Source of the DNA: Haladaptatus litoreus
Lineage (GTDB): Archaea; Halobacteriota; Halobacteria; Halobacteriales; Haladaptataceae
Assembly (NCBI RefSeq): GCF_900156425.1
Contig: NZ_FTNO01000001.1
Location: forward strand, 248,001-312,000
Direction: 5' to 3'
Length of the DNA: 64,000 nt
How positions within the stretch are numbered: the first letter of the stretch is position 1; the number at the start of each line of letters is the position of its first letter. The translations under genes and the position numbers were made by a program. Of the stretch, positions 52,326-61,835 are shown piece after piece. The notes beneath the pieces were generated by a model. It was given only the letters and a program-made list of their open reading frames with translations. It did not search any database and had not been told where the DNA came from.

Positions 52326-53846
52326 CTACTCTTCGTCTAGTCGCTCGCGGAGCATGCCGTTCACGGAACCGGGGTCGGCACTCCCACCGGTTTTCTGCAT
52401 GACCTGTCCGACGAGGAAGTTGATGGCTCCGCCCTCTCCTGCGTGGTAGTCCTCTACCGTGTCTGGGTTCTCCTCGATGGCTTCCTCGACAGCTTGTTCG
52501 ACTTCGCCCGAGTCTGCCTTGCCGAGTCCCTCCCGGTCGATGACGGTTTCGGGGTCGTCGCCCTCGTCCAGCATCTCGCGCAGGACGGTTTCTTCGGCGT
52601 TCTTCGCAGTAATCTCGTCCTCGGCGACGAGGCGGATGAGCGTCTTGAACTCGCCCAGTCGTTCTTCGACATCCGTGATTTCCATGTCGCGGTAGTTGAG
52701 TTCGCCGAGGAGGCTGTCGGCGACCCACGCTGCGGCGAGGTCGGGGTCGAACTCCTCGGCCACCTCCTCGTAGAAGTCCGCGACTTGTTTGCTGGAGGTG
52801 AGTTTGCTCGCGGCTTCCTTGCTCAGGTCGTATTCGTCGCGGAATCGCTCGCGGCGGGCGTCGGGCAGTTCCGGGATTTCGAGTCGCTCCTTCCAGTCGC
52901 TCACTTGCAGTGGCGGGAGGTCTGCTTCGGCGAAGTAGCGGTAGTCCTTCTCCTCTTCCTTCGACCGCATCGAGACGGTCGAACCGTGCGTTTCGTTGAA
53001 GTGACGCGTCTCCTGTTCGACCGCTTTTCCGCGTCGAATGAGGTTTCGCTGGCGACTCTCCTCGTATGCCAGCGCGCTTTCTGCGCCCTTGTGACTGGAG
53101 ATGTTCTTCACTTCGGTTCGGTTTGCCTCCGCCAGCACGTCGTCAGAAATCGAACCGTCGCCGTTTACGTCCTCGCCGGGAACCAGCGAGAGGTTTGCGT
53201 CAACGCGTAGACTGCCGTCGCGGGTCGAATCGAAGATGCCGAGATATTCGAGCACCTCCTCTAGTTTTTCGAGGAAGGCGACAGCCTCGCCCGGTTTCCG
53301 GAAATCGGGGTCGGTGACGATTTCCATCAGCGGCGTTCCGGCGCGGTTGTAGTTGACCAGCGTGTAATCCGCCCGGTCGATGCCGGTGGTTCGGGTGTCG
53401 ATGTTTCCACTGCCGTTGCGGACGTGCCGGAGACTGCCGGGGTCTTCTTCTAAGTGTGCGCGGTGAATGCCGACGGTTCGGGTTTCGCCCTTGTGTTGGA
53501 ATTCGAGTTCCCCGTCCTGACAAATCGGCGCGTCGTACTGCGTAATCTGGAAGCCCTTCGGAAGGTCGGGGTAGAAGTAGTTCTTACGGTGGAAGCGGGT
53601 TTCTTCCGGAATGTCGGCGTCGATTGCTTTGCCGACTTTGACGGCGAACTCGACAGCCGCCTCGTTCAGCACCGGGAGGGCACCCGGAAGGCCGAGACAG
53701 ACCGGGCAGGTGTAGGTGTTCGGTTCGGGGTCGTCTTGGTTGGTCGAACAGCCGCAGAAAATCTTCGTGTCCGTCTCCAGTTGGACGTGGATTTCGAGGC
53801 CGATAACGGCCACGTGTTCGCCCTCTTGGACAGCCTGAGCAGTCAT
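52326..53846 (-). CDS. gatB: Asp-tRNA(Asn)/Glu-tRNA(Gln) amidotransferase subunit B
   Basis: 506 residues; tRNA-binding and kinase subunit of GatCAB. N-terminal IGLEIHVQLETDTKIFCGCS, then TYTCPVCLGLPGALPVLNE (zinc-site cysteines), then YTLVNYNRAGTPLMEIVTDP. The C-terminal YqeY-like tail is present (AINFLVGQVMQKTGGSADPG). ATG 53846 (MTAQAVQEG) is preferred; the frame extends 8 residues upstream without similarity. gatA and gatC are not in this window. Confidence 0.95.
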   Translation of the reverse strand: MTAQAVQEGEHVAVIGLEIHVQLETDTKIFCGCSTNQDDPEPNTYTCPVCLGLPGALPVLNEAAVEFAVKVGKAIDADIPEETRFHRKNYFYPDLPKGFQITQYDAPICQDGELEFQHKGETRTVGIHRAHLEEDPGSLRHVRNGSGNIDTRTTGIDRADYTLVNYNRAGTPLMEIVTDPDFRKPGEAVAFLEKLEEVLEYLGIFDSTRDGSLRVDANLSLVPGEDVNGDGSISDDVLAEANRTEVKNISSHKGAESALAYEESRQRNLIRRGKAVEQETRHFNETHGSTVSMRSKEEEKDYRYFAEADLPPLQVSDWKERLEIPELPDARRERFRDEYDLSKEAASKLTSSKQVADFYEEVAEEFDPDLAAAWVADSLLGELNYRDMEITDVEERLGEFKTLIRLVAEDEITAKNAEETVLREMLDEGDDPETVIDREGLGKADSGEVEQAVEEAIEENPDTVEDYHAGEGGAINFLVGQVMQKTGGSADPGSVNGMLRERLDEE

Positions 53847-53940
53847 TGCTAACTGGTTGGTTCGGTACAAGTTAAAAACCTACGGGATGGGTCGTCTCGC
53901 AGGAATGAGTCGACCAGGCGGCGTTCAGCGGTGCGGACGT

Positions 53941-54480
53941 TCAGTGGGCGTTTGTTCCCCAACGAATGCTGTCCGCGGACATGACGACCGCCGAAATTGC
54001 GTGTATGTCGTGACTGCTCTTTATCGTGAACGCCTCAGTCGCCGTCGCGCCGCCTTGTACCGAGACGCTGATTTCGTACTCCACCGAACCTTGACTCGGA
54101 ACGGCTAGCGCGTCATCGAATGTCACCATGCCGTTTATCGGAAGCGTGACGGTTTCGTCCAGCACCGACGAATCTCCCTTCATCGCCGTCACTGTCACCG
54201 TGTGTTCGCTGCTCGCATAACTGTTGATTGCAAGTTTCACCGGGTGCGTATCGGACGAATCTGCCCCGTCTTCGGTGTTCGACTCTTCCGTTTCGTCCGA
54301 ATCTCCTGCGTCGTCGAAAGTCGTTTCCGTCTCGGTTTCGGTCGTTCCTGTTTCGTCTCCCGACTTTCTGTTTTCTCCTATCTGGTGGTCGCTCTCTCCG
54401 CCGACACAACCGCCGAGCGCGGCGATGCCCAAACCGCAGTACCGGAGGGCTGAGCGTCGTGTCCAGTTGTCTCTCCCCAT
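53941..54480 (-). CDS. Tat lipoprotein with acidic linker
   Basis: 179 residues from ATG 54480. Twin-arginine motif TRRSALRYCGLGIAALGGC, where the last Cys sits in an archaeal lipobox, so the mature protein is probably lipid-anchored outside the cell. Then an acidic, Ser/Thr/Glu-rich stretch of about 50 residues and a beta-rich domain (HPVKLAINSYASSEHTVTVT, GSVEYEISVSVQGGATATEA). No known family. A minus-strand TATA-like element (about 54502-54512) would give a leaderless mRNA. Confidence 0.8.
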   Translation of the reverse strand: MGRDNWTRRSALRYCGLGIAALGGCVGGESDHQIGENRKSGDETGTTETETETTFDDAGDSDETEESNTEDGADSSDTHPVKLAINSYASSEHTVTVTAMKGDSSVLDETVTLPINGMVTFDDALAVPSQGSVEYEISVSVQGGATATEAFTIKSSHDIHAISAVVMSADSIRWGTNAH

Positions 54481-54637
54481 CTCGTTCGTTTCCACTCGTC
54501 CACAATAATATGTTTTGTGTATCCGTTCTCGAAGTTCGATAGTTGGGAAGAGAAATATAGTGCATCGGCCTGAATCTTTCCCGTGTCTGCCGCGTGTCTG
54601 ACGCACCTTTATGAGGAAACCGTGACGCATACGTGAT

Positions 54638-54880
54638 ATGACTAGCCAGCGCGACCGAATCGCAAATCTGGAATCACGGGTCGAAGAACTCGATGCGACG
54701 ATTCGCGGACTGACGGAGGAACTCGTGGACGCTAATCAGCGACTCCGCGAGTTGGAGGCCGAGCAGGAATCGAACGAATCGAACGAGGTCGAAGAGGCTA
54801 AAACCGAGGAGTCCAAGGACGAAACAGACGATAACGACGAGGGTACGTCCGGACTGGGCGACGACATCATCGTGGCGTAG
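54638..54880 (+). CDS. Small coiled-coil protein upstream of smc
   Basis: 80 residues: an N-terminal coiled coil (DRIANLESRVEELDATIRGL, heptads to about residue 42), then an Asp/Glu-rich linker and a conserved-looking tail GLGDDIIVA. It begins leaderless behind a TATA (ACCTTTATGAG, near 54605-54614) and ends 26 bp before smc, so the promoter probably drives smc and scpA too. It resembles haloarchaeal proteins of the DUF7518 kind. A role with SMC is suggested only by position. Confidence 0.75.
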   Translation: MTSQRDRIANLESRVEELDATIRGLTEELVDANQRLRELEAEQESNESNEVEEAKTEESKDETDDNDEGTSGLGDDIIVA

Positions 54881-54906
54881 GGGCTACCCTCTCCTACGAG
54901 CAACCC

Positions 54907-57900
54907 ATGCACATCAAAAAGCTCGTCCTCGATAAGTTCAAGAGCTTCGGCCGGAAGACCGAAATCCCGTTTTACGAGGACTTCACCGTGGTTACGGGGC
55001 CGAACGGTTCCGGCAAGAGCAACATCATCGACAGCGTCCTTTTCGCGCTCGGACTGGCCAGAACGCGCGGCATCCGCGCCGAGAAACTGACCGACCTGAT
55101 TTACAACCCCGGTCACGACGAGGGTGAGGGCACGAACAACGGCCCGCTCGAAGCCTCCGTCGAGGTCGTTCTGGACAACTCCGATGGAACACTCGACCGG
55201 ACACAGGTCGTCAACGCCGCCGGAACGGACAACGTCGGCGACACCGACGAAATCACCATCAAGCGCCGAGTGAAACAGACCGAGGACAACTACTACTCGT
55301 ACTACTATCTGAACGAGCGGTCGGTCAATCTCTCCGACATTCAGGATTTGCTGGCACAGGCGGGCGTGACGCCGGAGGGCTACAACGTCGTCATGCAGGG
55401 CGACGTGACCGGCATCATCAACATGACGCCCTACGAACGCCGGGAAATCATCGACGAAATCGCGGGCGTCGCGGAGTTCGACGCGAAGAAGGACGCCGCG
55501 TTAGAAGAACTCGAAGTCGTCAAAGACCGCGTCGAGGAGGCCGAACTTCGCATCGAAGAAAAGGACGACCGACTCGACCAACTTCGTGACGAGCGAGAAA
55601 CTGCGCTCGAATACAAGGGACTCCGCGAGGAAAAAGAGGAGTACGAAGGCTACCTGAAGGCCGCGGAACTCGAAGAGAAACGGGCCGACCTCGAAAACAC
55701 CCAAGACGACATCGAGAGCAGGAAAGACGAGCTCGTCTCCCTTCAGCGCGAACTAGACGAGCGACAGGGCAAAGTCGTCCGTCTGGAAGACCAACTGGAA
55801 GAGCTCAACACGGAAATCGAGCGCAAAGGCGAAGACGAACAGCTCGCCATCAAGAGCGAAATTGAGGAGGTCAAGGGCGAAATTTCGCGCCTCGAAGACA
55901 AAATCGAATCCGCGGAGGAGAAGATTCAGGACGCGGAAAACCGCAGGCGACAGTCGTTCGTCGAAATCGACCGCAAACAGGAGACAGTCGATGAACTGGA
56001 CAGCGACATCCGTGACATCAAAATCGAGAAGGCTTCGGTCAAAGGCGAAATCGGCACGAAAGAATCCGAACTCGCCGAAATAGAGGACGAAATAGACAAC
56101 GTCGATACCGAGTACGACGAGGTGAAAGCCGACCTCGCCGAGAAAAAGGACGCACTCGAAGACGAAAAGAGCGCGAAAAACGAGCGCCAGCGCGAGAAAG
56201 ACCGCCTGCTGGACGAGGCCAGACGACGCGCCGACGCGGTGGACGAAAAACAAGCCGAACTCGACTCCGCCCACGAACGAATCCCGGACATCGAAACCGA
56301 ACTGGACGACCTCGCGGACGAACTGCTGAAAGCCGAGCGAAACGCCGACCAAATCGGCGACGTGGTGGACGACCTGAAAGCCGAAAAGCGGGAACTCCAA
56401 TCTGACCTCGATTCGGTCGAGAAGAAATTACAGTCGAAACAGCAGAAGTACGCCGAACTCGACGCTCGCGCGCAAGAGAGCGGCGATTCCTCGTATGGCC
56501 GGGCCGTCTCCACGATTCTGAACGGCGGTCTGGACGGCGTCCACGGCACGATTGCACAACTCGGAAGCGTCGGTCAGCAGTACGCCACCGCCTGTGAAAC
56601 CGCGGCGGGTGGCCGAATGTCGCAGGTCGTCGTGGACGACGACAGCGTCGGCCAGCGCTGTATCGAATACTTAAAGCGCAGAAATGCTGGTCGTGCGACC
56701 TTTCTGCCGATTACGAAGATGCAGAATCGTCGTCTGCCGTCGGTGCCGAACATGCCCGGCGTGGTCGATTTCGCCTACAACCTCATCGACTTCGATTCGG
56801 AGTACTCGGGCATTTTCTCCTACGTCGTCGGCGACACCCTAGTCGTGGAAGACATGGAAACCGCCCGCGAACTGATGGGTGACTTCCGTCTGGTCACGCT
56901 CTCCGGCGAACTGGTCGAAAAGAGCGGGGCGATGACCGGCGGTTCGACCAGCGGTTCGCGCTACTCGTTCTCGGCCTCCGGCAAAGGCCAGTTGGAGCGT
57001 GTCGCCCGCCAAATCAACGAGTTGGAGGAAGAGCGCCAGTCGGTTCGGGAATCCATCCACGGCGTCGAAGACCGGTTGGACGATGCGCGCGACCGGCAAA
57101 CCGATGCAACCGACCAAGTCCGCACGATAGAGAACGACATCGAGCGAAAGGAAGGTGAAATCGAATCCATCGAGAACAAGATGGAGTCGCTCGAAGCCGA
57201 AATCGAGGAGATACAGGACGAACGCGAGTCGGTCAACGACCGAATGCAGGAACTCGAAACCGAGATTTCCGCTCACGAGGCGGAAATCTCGGACATCGAA
57301 GACGACATTTCCGAACTCGAAGCCGAACTCGCCGACTCGAAGATTCCCGAGTTGTCGAGCAAGGCGGACGAAATCCGAGTCGAAATCGACGAGTTGGAAG
57401 ACCGGATGGACGGGTTGGACGGCAAATTGAACGAACTGCAACTGGAAAAGCAGTACGCCGAAGACGCCATCGACAGCCTGCACGACGACATCGAATCAGC
57501 GCAGAACAAAAAGTCCGAGCAGGAAGTGCGCATTTCGGAACTCGAAGGGAAAATCGAGGACAGCGAGGAAACCCTCGAATCGAAGCGCGAAGCGGTCGAG
57601 GAACTCGAATCCGAACTCGCGGAACTCAAAGAGGAGCGTTCCGAACTGAAATCGGAACTCGCCGAGGCGAAAGAGAAACGTGACGAACAGCAGTCGCAAG
57701 TTGAGGCGGTCGAAAATCGTCTCGAAAGCCTCAAACGGAGCGCGAATCGTCTCGAAGAGGATGTCGCCGAACTCCGCGAGGAGGTCGGCGAGTACGACCC
57801 CGAGGACGTTCCCGACCACGACGAGGTTCGGAAGAACATTGACCGACTCGAACGCCAGATGGAAGCGCTCGAACCCGTCAACATGCTCGCAATCGACGAA

Positions 57901-58485
57901 TACGACGAGGTCGAGAGCGACTTGGACGACCTGAAAGAGCGCAAGGCGACACTCGTTGAGGAACGGGACGGCATCCGCGAACGAATCGACTCCTACGAAT
58001 CGCAGAAAAAGGAGACGTTCATGGAGGCCTTCGACGCCATCGATTCCCAGTTCCGGGACATCTTCACGCGCCTCTCGGCGGGGTCGGGCGAACTGTTCCT
58101 CGAAAACGAGGACGACCCGTTCGACGGCGGCCTGACGATGAAAGCGCAACCCGGCGACAAGCCGGTTCAGCGACTCGACGCGATGAGCGGGGGCGAGAAA
58201 TCGCTCACCGCGCTCGCGTTCATTTTCGCCATCCAGCGGTACAATCCCGCGCCGTTCTACGCGCTGGACGAGGTTGACGCCTTCCTCGATGCCGTCAACG
58301 CGGAGCGCGTCGGCGAGATGGTTGACGAACTCGCCGGTGACGCCCAGTTCGTCGTCGTCTCGCATCGCTCGGCGATGCTCGAACGCTCCGAGCGCGCAAT
58401 CGGTGTGACGATGCAGGGCAACAACGTGAGCAGTGTCACCGGCATCCGGCTTGACGGGGAACAGGAGGTGCCCGCGGATGATTGA
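54907..58485 (+). CDS. smc: Chromosome segregation protein SMC
   Basis: 1192 residues. ATPase head halves at both ends: Walker A GPNGSGKSNIIDSVLFALG (residues 31-49), and at the C-terminus signature MSGGEKSLTALAFIFAIQRY with Walker B FYALDEVDAFLDAVNAERV. Two long acidic coiled-coil arms flank a hinge at about residues 520-660 (LDGVHGTIAQLGSVGQQYAT, FLPITKMQNRRLP). Complete and typical. It overlaps scpA by 8 bp; the pair forms the condensin core, with ScpB to be sought elsewhere. Confidence 0.96.
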   Translation: MHIKKLVLDKFKSFGRKTEIPFYEDFTVVTGPNGSGKSNIIDSVLFALGLARTRGIRAEKLTDLIYNPGHDEGEGTNNGPLEASVEVVLDNSDGTLDRTQVVNAAGTDNVGDTDEITIKRRVKQTEDNYYSYYYLNERSVNLSDIQDLLAQAGVTPEGYNVVMQGDVTGIINMTPYERREIIDEIAGVAEFDAKKDAALEELEVVKDRVEEAELRIEEKDDRLDQLRDERETALEYKGLREEKEEYEGYLKAAELEEKRADLENTQDDIESRKDELVSLQRELDERQGKVVRLEDQLEELNTEIERKGEDEQLAIKSEIEEVKGEISRLEDKIESAEEKIQDAENRRRQSFVEIDRKQETVDELDSDIRDIKIEKASVKGEIGTKESELAEIEDEIDNVDTEYDEVKADLAEKKDALEDEKSAKNERQREKDRLLDEARRRADAVDEKQAELDSAHERIPDIETELDDLADELLKAERNADQIGDVVDDLKAEKRELQSDLDSVEKKLQSKQQKYAELDARAQESGDSSYGRAVSTILNGGLDGVHGTIAQLGSVGQQYATACETAAGGRMSQVVVDDDSVGQRCIEYLKRRNAGRATFLPITKMQNRRLPSVPNMPGVVDFAYNLIDFDSEYSGIFSYVVGDTLVVEDMETARELMGDFRLVTLSGELVEKSGAMTGGSTSGSRYSFSASGKGQLERVARQINELEEERQSVRESIHGVEDRLDDARDRQTDATDQVRTIENDIERKEGEIESIENKMESLEAEIEEIQDERESVNDRMQELETEISAHEAEISDIEDDISELEAELADSKIPELSSKADEIRVEIDELEDRMDGLDGKLNELQLEKQYAEDAIDSLHDDIESAQNKKSEQEVRISELEGKIEDSEETLESKREAVEELESELAELKEERSELKSELAEAKEKRDEQQSQVEAVENRLESLKRSANRLEEDVAELREEVGEYDPEDVPDHDEVRKNIDRLERQMEALEPVNMLAIDEYDEVESDLDDLKERKATLVEERDGIRERIDSYESQKKETFMEAFDAIDSQFRDIFTRLSAGSGELFLENEDDPFDGGLTMKAQPGDKPVQRLDAMSGGEKSLTALAFIFAIQRYNPAPFYALDEVDAFLDAVNAERVGEMVDELAGDAQFVVVSHRSAMLERSERAIGVTMQGNNVSSVTGIRLDGEQEVPADD

Positions 58486-59356
58486 TGGAGTTGCTTCCGA
58501 GAGTTTGCCCGACGAGCGCACCGCGGACGACGAAGAAGTCGAACCCGTCGAACTGCTCGTCCAACTCGCCGAAGACGGCGAAATAGAACCCTGGGACATC
58601 GACATCGTCGAGGTGACGGACAAATTCCTCGCGCGACTGGACGAGGCCGACCTTCGAACGTCCGGGCGGGCGCTCTTTTACGCCAGTGTTTTGCTCCGGA
58701 TGAAGAGCGACGCACTTCTCGCGGACGACGAACCCGAGGAAGAGGAACTCGAACCGTGGGAAGCGCCGATGGCCATGGACAGCATGGACGACGGCGGCTT
58801 CGACCCCGTATCCTCGCTCGAAGACGAGATGGAGCGCCGACTCGACCGCAAACAAGCCCGTGGCAATCCGGAAACGCTGGACGAACTCGTGCGCGACCTG
58901 CGCGAACGAGAGCGCGGGTCGTGGTGGAAAGAATCCAGAACCTACGACACCAGCAGCTCGCCGCAGGGATTCCAACGAGGAACGCAAACCCTCGATTACC
59001 ACTCCGGCGACGACATGCGGTTCGACGACGAGCCGACCGAATCCGAGGTGACCGGCACGACCCACGACGAGGACATCGAATCAGTCATCGACGATGTGCA
59101 GACGGTGCTCGTCTCACAGTACGAAGCGGGCCGGACAGAGGTTCTGTACGCAGAAATCGACGGCGTCGGCCCGAGCAGGGTCGAAACGTATCTCGCACTG
59201 CTGTTTCTCGCCCATCGCAGTTTTCTCACGCTCGAACAGGACGACCTGTTCGGCGACCTCTGGGTGCAGGACGCTCGGGGCGCGGAGAACGAAACAGGAG
59301 ATGCGGACGGAGACGAAAGCGAAGACGAAGAAACCGCAGAACTGCTCGCGGACTGA
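58478..59356 (+). CDS. scpA: Segregation and condensation protein A (kleisin)
   Basis: 292 residues from ATG 58478, inside the last codons of smc. The N-terminal kleisin domain has EVEPVELLVQLAEDGEIEPW and DIDIVEVTDKFLARLDEADL, with FYASVLLRMKSDALLADDEP. The C-terminal winged-helix part is FLAHRSFLTLEQDDLFGDLW. An acidic insertion and tail (ENETGDADGDESEDEE) are typical of halophiles. It bridges SMC head domains. The 8-bp overlap suggests coupled synthesis with SMC. Confidence 0.93.
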   Translation: MIDGVASESLPDERTADDEEVEPVELLVQLAEDGEIEPWDIDIVEVTDKFLARLDEADLRTSGRALFYASVLLRMKSDALLADDEPEEEELEPWEAPMAMDSMDDGGFDPVSSLEDEMERRLDRKQARGNPETLDELVRDLRERERGSWWKESRTYDTSSSPQGFQRGTQTLDYHSGDDMRFDDEPTESEVTGTTHDEDIESVIDDVQTVLVSQYEAGRTEVLYAEIDGVGPSRVETYLALLFLAHRSFLTLEQDDLFGDLWVQDARGAENETGDADGDESEDEETAELLAD

Positions 59357-59383
59357 TTTCACTGAAAATAATCGAGAATTGAG

Positions 59384-60454
59384 TTACTCCAGAACCGATT
59401 CGAGGGCGTCCATCGTTCCCTCGACTCGTGATTCCTGCGCGTTGTATCCCATGTGACCCACTCGAAGCAGGTCGTCTGCCATCTCGCCCAGTCCGGTGGC
59501 GACGAGAATATCGTGGTCGTCGTGCAGTTCCCGCTGAATTTCTTTCGCTTGCCCTTCGATTTCGAACGCCGTCACGGTCGGGGAACAGAGCGATTCGGTT
59601 CCGGGGAACGGTTCCAATCCGAGTTTTTTCCCACGCGCTCGGCACAGTTCCGCCATCTCCCCGTGACGGGCGAACACCGAATCCAGTCCTTCGTCCAAAA
59701 TCCGGTCGAGAGAGGCGTCAAGTGCGTACAAGTTCGAGACGAGATGGGTGTACGGCAGGAAGGAAAAATCCGGGTCGTGCCACGGTTCCAAACTGGTGTA
59801 AAAGGAATCTTGTTCCGTCTCCTCGACTTTTGCCCACGCCGAATCGCTGACCGACATCATGGTCAGGCCGGGCGGCGAACTGAAGCATTTCTGTGACCCG
59901 CCGAGGCACACGTCGATATTCTCGACCGGAACCGGGGTTCCGCCGAGCGACGACACGGCGTCAACGATGGTGAGAACATCCGCATCTTGCAGTGTCGAAA
60001 GAATTTCGTCGAAATCGTTGAGCAGTCCGGTCGGCGTCTCGCAGTGAACCATCGTCGCGGCAGCAAAATCGTTTTCCCCGACCAATTCAGCGACTTCGTC
60101 CGCATCGAACCCCTCAGTGTAGTCGATGCTGTGCGAAACCGGATTTCCGCCAGCCATCTCCACGAAGTCCGAAAAGCCGTCGCCGTAGAGGCCGTTGCCG
60201 AGACAGAGCACGTCGTCACCGGGCGCGACGAGGGAAGTTACCGCGGCCTCCAATCCCAGGATTCCTTCACCACCCAAAATGACCATTTCGTCGTCCGTTT
60301 GGTACACCCGCGCCAGTTTGTCGAGCAGAGTTTCGTAGTAGGACGCGAATTCGGGGTCAACGTCGGGATTCATCGCGGGTTGCGCCATCGCGTTTCGGAC
60401 ATCCTCCGGAATTGCAGTCGGCCCGGGAGTCATCGTCAGCGTTTCGTCGTTCAT
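59384..60454 (-). CDS. Class V aminotransferase (alanine-glyoxylate/serine-pyruvate type)
   Basis: 356 residues. PLP fold type I with MTPGPTAIPEDVRNAMAQPA at the N-terminus and the PLP-lysine in GGSQKCFSSPPGLTMMSVS. Likely transfers amino groups between alanine or serine and glyoxylate or pyruvate; the exact substrate cannot be read. ATG 60454 begins the conserved region. A minus-strand TATA (TTTAAAAC, 60476-60483) fits a leaderless mRNA. Convergent with scpA, 27 bp apart. Confidence 0.9.
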   Translation of the reverse strand: MNDETLTMTPGPTAIPEDVRNAMAQPAMNPDVDPEFASYYETLLDKLARVYQTDDEMVILGGEGILGLEAAVTSLVAPGDDVLCLGNGLYGDGFSDFVEMAGGNPVSHSIDYTEGFDADEVAELVGENDFAAATMVHCETPTGLLNDFDEILSTLQDADVLTIVDAVSSLGGTPVPVENIDVCLGGSQKCFSSPPGLTMMSVSDSAWAKVEETEQDSFYTSLEPWHDPDFSFLPYTHLVSNLYALDASLDRILDEGLDSVFARHGEMAELCRARGKKLGLEPFPGTESLCSPTVTAFEIEGQAKEIQRELHDDHDILVATGLGEMADDLLRVGHMGYNAQESRVEGTMDALESVLE

Positions 60455-60518
60455 GCTAGAGGGTTTGCTTGAATTGGTTTTAAACTGCGTGATGGGCCGA
60501 TTCAGCAGGTGGTGATGG

Positions 60519-60536
60519 ATTCGAATCTCGGCGAGT
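60519..60536 (+). repeat. tRNA-like 3' fragment
   Basis: ATTCGAATCTCGGCGAGTC differs from the tRNA-Ala 3' end (GTTCAAATCCCGGCGAGTC) by only three bases. No full cloverleaf surrounds it, so it is a remnant or insertion scar. Confidence 0.45.
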
Positions 60537-60610
60537 CGTGACCGGGGGTGAATTGCGTCGGTTGAAATCACGAGTCACAAACGACGCCCTCGCTCGTCAC
60601 TCACTCCTTC

Positions 60611-60802
60611 CAGTCGTTCGTTTCTCGCTCGCCCGAAATCCACCAGGCCCGCAGGCGGGCCGAGGGCGACTGCCCTCGGCCCCGCCAAATGAACGGTTGG
60701 AAGGCAGGTTCTGGCGGCTTTCCAGTACTCCGATTTCAGTCCAAAAATCGATCAGTCGGTCGTCGTGATTCGGACGAGCGCGCCAGACGGCGCGCTCGTC
60801 CG
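60611..60802. repeat. Hairpin-array repeat family 2, copy B
   Basis: CAGTCGTTCGTTTCTCGCTC matches 36277-36300 with two changes. Hairpins: GGCCCGC/GCGGGCC (60646-60661), GGGCCGAGGGC/GCCCTCGGCCC (60657-60682, nearly the stem seen at 36374-36402) and CGGACGAGCGCGCC/GGCGCGCTCGTCCG (60771-60802). Confidence 0.6.
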
Positions 60803-60817
60803 GCGGTGTCCCAAAGT

Positions 60818-61669
60818 TCAGTCCAGATACTGTCCGGCGAGCAGTTCGACTTCGTCGCGTTTCTCTTCCGGAATCGCGTCCGTCGGGGTGTTGATGGTGC
60901 CTTCCAAGGCGTGGCCACAGTCACAGTCGCGCTCTTCCGGCAGGTTCCGAATCGCGTGTTCCACGACTTGCTTGATGGCGTCCTCGTTCTCCGCGGCGTT
61001 TTCGAGCACTTCTTCCAAGGTGACTTCGCTGTCCGATTTCCACACGTCGTAGTCGGTGACGCCCGCCACCGTCGCGTAGCACATCTCGGCTTCTCGGGCG
61101 AGTTTGGCCTCCGGAATCGCCGTCATGCCGATGATTTCGAAGCCTTGGTCGCGGTAGAACTCGCTTTCCGCACGCGTCGAGTACTGCGGTCCCTCGATGC
61201 AGACGTAGGTGCCGCCGGAGTGGTGGTCTGCGTCGGTCGCCTCCGCGCTCGATTCCGAGAGGTGTTCCACCATGTGCGGGCAGTACGGGTCGGCAAAGGG
61301 CATGTGAACGACCATACCACTGCCGAAGAACGTCGGGGTTCGGTGTTTCGTCCGGTCGAAAATCTGGTCGGGAATCACGAGCGTCTGCGGCGGCAGTTCC
61401 TCGCGCAGACTTCCGACTGCGTTGCTGGCCAAAATTCGCTCCACGCCGAGTTCTTTCAGCGCGTAGATGTTCGCCCGGTACGGCGCCTCGGTGGGTGTCC
61501 GCTGGTGTTTCGGACCGTGGCGGGGCAGGAACGCGACTTCTTTCCCAGCGATTTCGCCGATGGTGACGGGCGCGCTCGGTTCGCCGAACGGCGTGGTCAC
61601 TTCTTTTTCGCGGGTGTTTTCGAGTGGCAGTGCCTCGTAGATGCCGCTTCCACCGATGAAGCCAATCAT
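60818..61669 (-). CDS. mtnP: S-methyl-5'-thioadenosine phosphorylase
   Basis: 283 residues; splits MTA into adenine and methylthioribose-1-phosphate in methionine salvage. Family signatures are IGFIGGSGIYEALPLENTRE, FLPRHGPKHQRTPTEAPYRA (phosphate and ribose contacts), ILASNAVGSLREELPPQTLV and a base-binding Met loop GFEIIGMTAIPEAKLAREAE. Length normal. Monocistronic, adjacent to the divergent second MATE gene. Confidence 0.93.
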   Translation of the reverse strand: MIGFIGGSGIYEALPLENTREKEVTTPFGEPSAPVTIGEIAGKEVAFLPRHGPKHQRTPTEAPYRANIYALKELGVERILASNAVGSLREELPPQTLVIPDQIFDRTKHRTPTFFGSGMVVHMPFADPYCPHMVEHLSESSAEATDADHHSGGTYVCIEGPQYSTRAESEFYRDQGFEIIGMTAIPEAKLAREAEMCYATVAGVTDYDVWKSDSEVTLEEVLENAAENEDAIKQVVEHAIRNLPEERDCDCGHALEGTINTPTDAIPEEKRDEVELLAGQYLD

Positions 61670-61802
61670 AGGAGAAGATGGTTTCGGCAGTCACCTAAAC
61701 GACACGGGTTCGTCTCGGATTGATTCGTGAGATGATTTCGCCGAACAGGACTTTATTTTGCTATCCACACAGGTTATGCTACGTGCCAACACGCAGTACG
61801 AG

Positions 61803-61810
61803 AGTTAAAG
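61803..61810 (+). promoter_or_regulatory. TATA element of the second MATE gene
   Basis: GTTAAAGT about 28 bp before the ATG at 61836; leaderless transcription expected. Confidence 0.45.
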
Positions 61811-61835
61811 TAGTATTACTGATTCATTACGTTTC

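Larger units (their letters stand above)
60455..60817. other. 363-bp gene-free stretch with hairpins and a tRNA-like fragment
   Basis: Holds the aminotransferase promoter, a fragment like a tRNA T-arm (60519-60536) and hairpin-array family 2, copy B. No gene supported. Confidence 0.55.
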
